Positions 62,145-64,000 of a DNA stretch of 64,000 bases are shown in pieces; within the stretch, counting starts at the first letter, position 1, and every line of letters begins with the position of its first letter. The stretch covers positions 1 to 64,000 of the forward strand of contig CAVVDT010000014.1 of the NCBI GenBank assembly GCA_963747005.1, written 5' to 3'. Below the pieces are notes generated by a model, which saw only the letters and a list, made by a program, of their open reading frames with translations, ran no database searches and was not told where the DNA came from. Position numbers and translations under genes: made by a program. Source of the DNA: CAVVDT01 sp963747005 (GTDB taxonomy: Bacteria; Pseudomonadota; Alphaproteobacteria; Rhizobiales; Aestuariivirgaceae).

Positions 62145-62927
62145 TCAGCCGGCAACTGTCATTGCCTGAGCCTTGAGGCGTTCATAATAGGGCCGGTGGT
62201 GATCGAGGATCGCCCGCAGGCGCGGGTGCCGCGCCGCCGTGGCAGCAAAGCGGGCAGCGATCTCGGGCTCGCTTTCCGGCGCCGGCGGACGGATGCCGCC
62301 CGACGATGAGGCCGCTCCGTGCCAGCCCGCGACCTGCCCCCAGTCCTCGGGCACGGTTTCCCGCTGCCAGGTAAAGGCGTGCGGGGCGGACTTGAGACCG
62401 ATCAGCGCCCAAAGCCGCCCCATGACGCCTTGCGGATCGGCGGCGATGGCCTCGGCCTCGATCACTGGCGGGGCCTTGCCCTTGGCCGCCTTCAGCCACC
62501 GGAAATGCCGCCACTGCGCCTCCAGGCCCGCTTCCTCGTCGGTGAAATCGGGATCGAGCTTGAAATACGACAGGATCGAGCGGCGCGGGTCGCGGATGAG
62601 GAAGACGTCGGTGAGCGCGGCGAAAAAGGCGCGGTCCGCATCGAGCGCATCGACAACGTAATAGCTCATGTCCTTGAAAAACACCGGGCGTTCCCGCGAT
62701 GCCGCGACCAGCATGGCGCGGATGGCCGCAAGGCTGGCGGGTCGTTGCTGTTCAGCGGAAAAATGCGGCATCTGCCGGACGCTGCGATTGACGTAGTAGT
62801 CGTACATGAAGGGCTCGTGGAAGCATTCGAGGTCGCCGCGCTCGCGCATGATGCGCTCCGTTGCCGTCGACATGGAGCGCGGATGCGACCACAAGGCGAT
62901 GATTTGATGGTGCACGGGTTCAGGCAT
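62145..62927 (-). CDS. Sulfotransferase-like protein
   Basis: 260 aa from ATG 62927 (MPEPVHHQII). The N-terminus IIALWSHPRSMSTATERIMR carries the P-loop-like PAPS segment, and DVFLIRDPRRSILSYFKLD the second site. The pattern recurs in sulfotransferase-like proteins acting on small metabolites. Its start overlaps the end of the dehydrogenase-type gene by eight bases, so the two are co-transcribed. An upstream in-frame start (62960) inside that gene is less likely. Confidence 0.8.
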   Translation of the reverse strand: MPEPVHHQIIALWSHPRSMSTATERIMRERGDLECFHEPFMYDYYVNRSVRQMPHFSAEQQRPASLAAIRAMLVAASRERPVFFKDMSYYVVDALDADRAFFAALTDVFLIRDPRRSILSYFKLDPDFTDEEAGLEAQWRHFRWLKAAKGKAPPVIEAEAIAADPQGVMGRLWALIGLKSAPHAFTWQRETVPEDWGQVAGWHGAASSSGGIRPPAPESEPEIAARFAATAARHPRLRAILDHHRPYYERLKAQAMTVAG

Positions 62928-64000
62928 CGGGATCGAGGCGCAGGCGGTGGTTCGCCGCATCGTAGGGCGGCTCGCTTAGGGTGCGCGCCGGGGCGGCGTT
63001 GCCAAGCACCAGCACTTCCAGCGCTGCATCCGAGCCCACCGCCGCGTCCAGATAGGCGAGCGCCAGGTGCTTTTGGGTGCGATGGCCGAAAGCCGCCGAG
63101 GTGACCATGCCGACGGGCTTGCCCGCCGCCAGCACGGTGTGACCGTAGAAGGGATAGACGGGTAACCCGGATGTTTCCTGCTTTTCGTTTTTCGCTTCGG
63201 GGTTGTCGGCCTCGAAAATCTCGATCAGGCGCAGCCGCATGGCGTTGGGGCGCGAAGCGGCAAGCCCGGTGCGGCCGCAAAACCGGCGGCCCTCGGTGTC
63301 GACCAGGTGCTCCACCCCGGCCTCCAGCGGGGTGCGCTCGGTGGTATAGTCGAGGCCCCAGGCGCGATAGCCCTTTTCCAGCCGCATGGCATTCAGCGCA
63401 TAGGCCCCGAAATGTCCCAGTCCGAGGTGCCGGCCGGCTTCCATGAGGGCGGCGTAGAGCTTCGGCTGGTCGGCGCGCGCTGAGTGCAATTCAAAGCCCG
63501 CCTCTCCGGCGTAGGAAACCCGCAAGGCCAGGACCTCGACGCCGGCCACCCGCAGCTTCTGCGCGGTGAGCCACGGGAAGGCCTTCACCCCGGTCCCGGC
63601 ATCGGTGAGACCCTTCAGGATTTTCGGCGCCCGTGGCCCCATGAGGGCGATGACGCCGCGCTGTTCGCTCACTTCGCTCACCTCGGCACCGGCATGCTCG
63701 CGCGCATGGGTGCTAAGCAGGTCGTGGTCCTGGCGGCGCGCGGCGGCCGCACTGGTCAGGTAGAAATGATCGGCGGAAAGCCGCGTCACCGTGAACTCGC
63801 TGATAATGCCGCCCGATGGCGTCAGGGCCAGCGTGAGGCCGATGCGCCCGTCGCGACGCGGCGCATGGTTGGAGCCCAGCGTCTCCATGAAGTCGGCCGC
63901 ACCCTTGCCCTTTACCTCGAACTTGGAAAAGGCGCTCAGGTCGGCCAGCCCGGCGCGGGTCGTCAGATTTTCGCATTCCTCGCCCACCGCCTCCAGCCAG
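62920..64000 (-). CDS. Dimethylglycine dehydrogenase/GcvT-like protein, N-terminus outside window
   Basis: The visible 360 residues are a GcvT-type THF-binding region: ECENLTTRAGLADLSAFSKF, GIGL-like IGLTLALTPSGGIISEFTVT, VSYAGEAGFELHSARADQPK, NAMRLEKGYRAWGLDYTTER, then the C-terminal beta barrel ending RLRLDPDA. The frame is open through 64000. By analogy with the two full-length paralogs an FAD domain probably lies beyond the edge. It is a third member of the family and is linked with a sulfotransferase. Confidence 0.88.
   Translation of the reverse strand, partial: WLEAVGEECENLTTRAGLADLSAFSKFEVKGKGAADFMETLGSNHAPRRDGRIGLTLALTPSGGIISEFTVTRLSADHFYLTSAAAARRQDHDLLSTHAREHAGAEVSEVSEQRGVIALMGPRAPKILKGLTDAGTGVKAFPWLTAQKLRVAGVEVLALRVSYAGEAGFELHSARADQPKLYAALMEAGRHLGLGHFGAYALNAMRLEKGYRAWGLDYTTERTPLEAGVEHLVDTEGRRFCGRTGLAASRPNAMRLRLIEIFEADNPEAKNEKQETSGLPVYPFYGHTVLAAGKPVGMVTSAAFGHRTQKHLALAYLDAAVGSDAALEVLVLGNAAPARTLSEPPYDAANHRLRLDPDA

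Overview
The window is GC-rich bacterial DNA with gene content typical of an alphaproteobacterium, most likely Hyphomicrobiales (Rhizobiales). Support comes from the heterotetrameric sarcosine oxidase set, the amino-acid ABC and TRAP transporters with LysR regulators, several dimethylglycine dehydrogenase paralogs, and the IS630, IS66 and IS5 types present. The genus cannot be named from the sequence. No phage, plasmid backbone, CRISPR array or rRNA is visible.

Layout. 1-5292 is an insertion-sequence graveyard: an IS630 transposase running off the left edge, a truncated IS1182-like transposase, a degenerate IS66 with recognisable ends, and one intact IS5-type transposase. 5319-10255 holds two small proteins, a large RTX protein with a TolB-like propeller, and a sulfotransferase. 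10398-14592 is a surface-glycan cluster (GT2 glycosyltransferase, pyruvyl transferase-like, NodB-like deacetylase, two methyltransferases). Two tRNA genes, Pro(CGG) and Gln(TTG), stand back to back at 14725-15023, each with a readable promoter.

15753-27587 carries an M29/NicX-like protein, a Rieske oxygenase, soxBDAG and a polar amino-acid ABC transporter with a divergent LysR gene. 27550-35546 carries a two-subunit TPP decarboxylase, an aminotransferase, an M14-type amidoacid deacylase, an aldehyde dehydrogenase, a second Rieske oxygenase, a tandem pair of unknown genes (one frameshifted) and an AhpD-like protein. Near-identical palindromes of the type CATAA(n)TTATG occur in the promoter gaps of soxB, of lysR/permease and of aminotransferase/deacylase, so both blocks may be one regulon that imports an N-methylated or N-acylated amino compound and strips it to an acid.

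35978-45352 is a second catabolic block: N-acyl-D-amino-acid deacylase, hydantoinase/oxoprolinase B and A, a complete TRAP transporter and a LysR regulator. 45744-47489 holds a FecR-domain protein with an unusual C-terminal half and a DUF1499 protein.

47496-60379 reads as one long minus-strand operon: a ProX/ProV/ProW-type betaine importer, a choline-kinase-like protein, two dimethylglycine dehydrogenase-like flavoproteins, a second kinase, a creatinase-like M24 protein and a C-N hydrolase, with a divergent DeoR/GlpR regulator. Two more sulfotransferase-like genes and a third dimethylglycine dehydrogenase-type gene, cut by the right edge, close the window. The overall theme is uptake and oxidative demethylation of quaternary or N-methylated amines.
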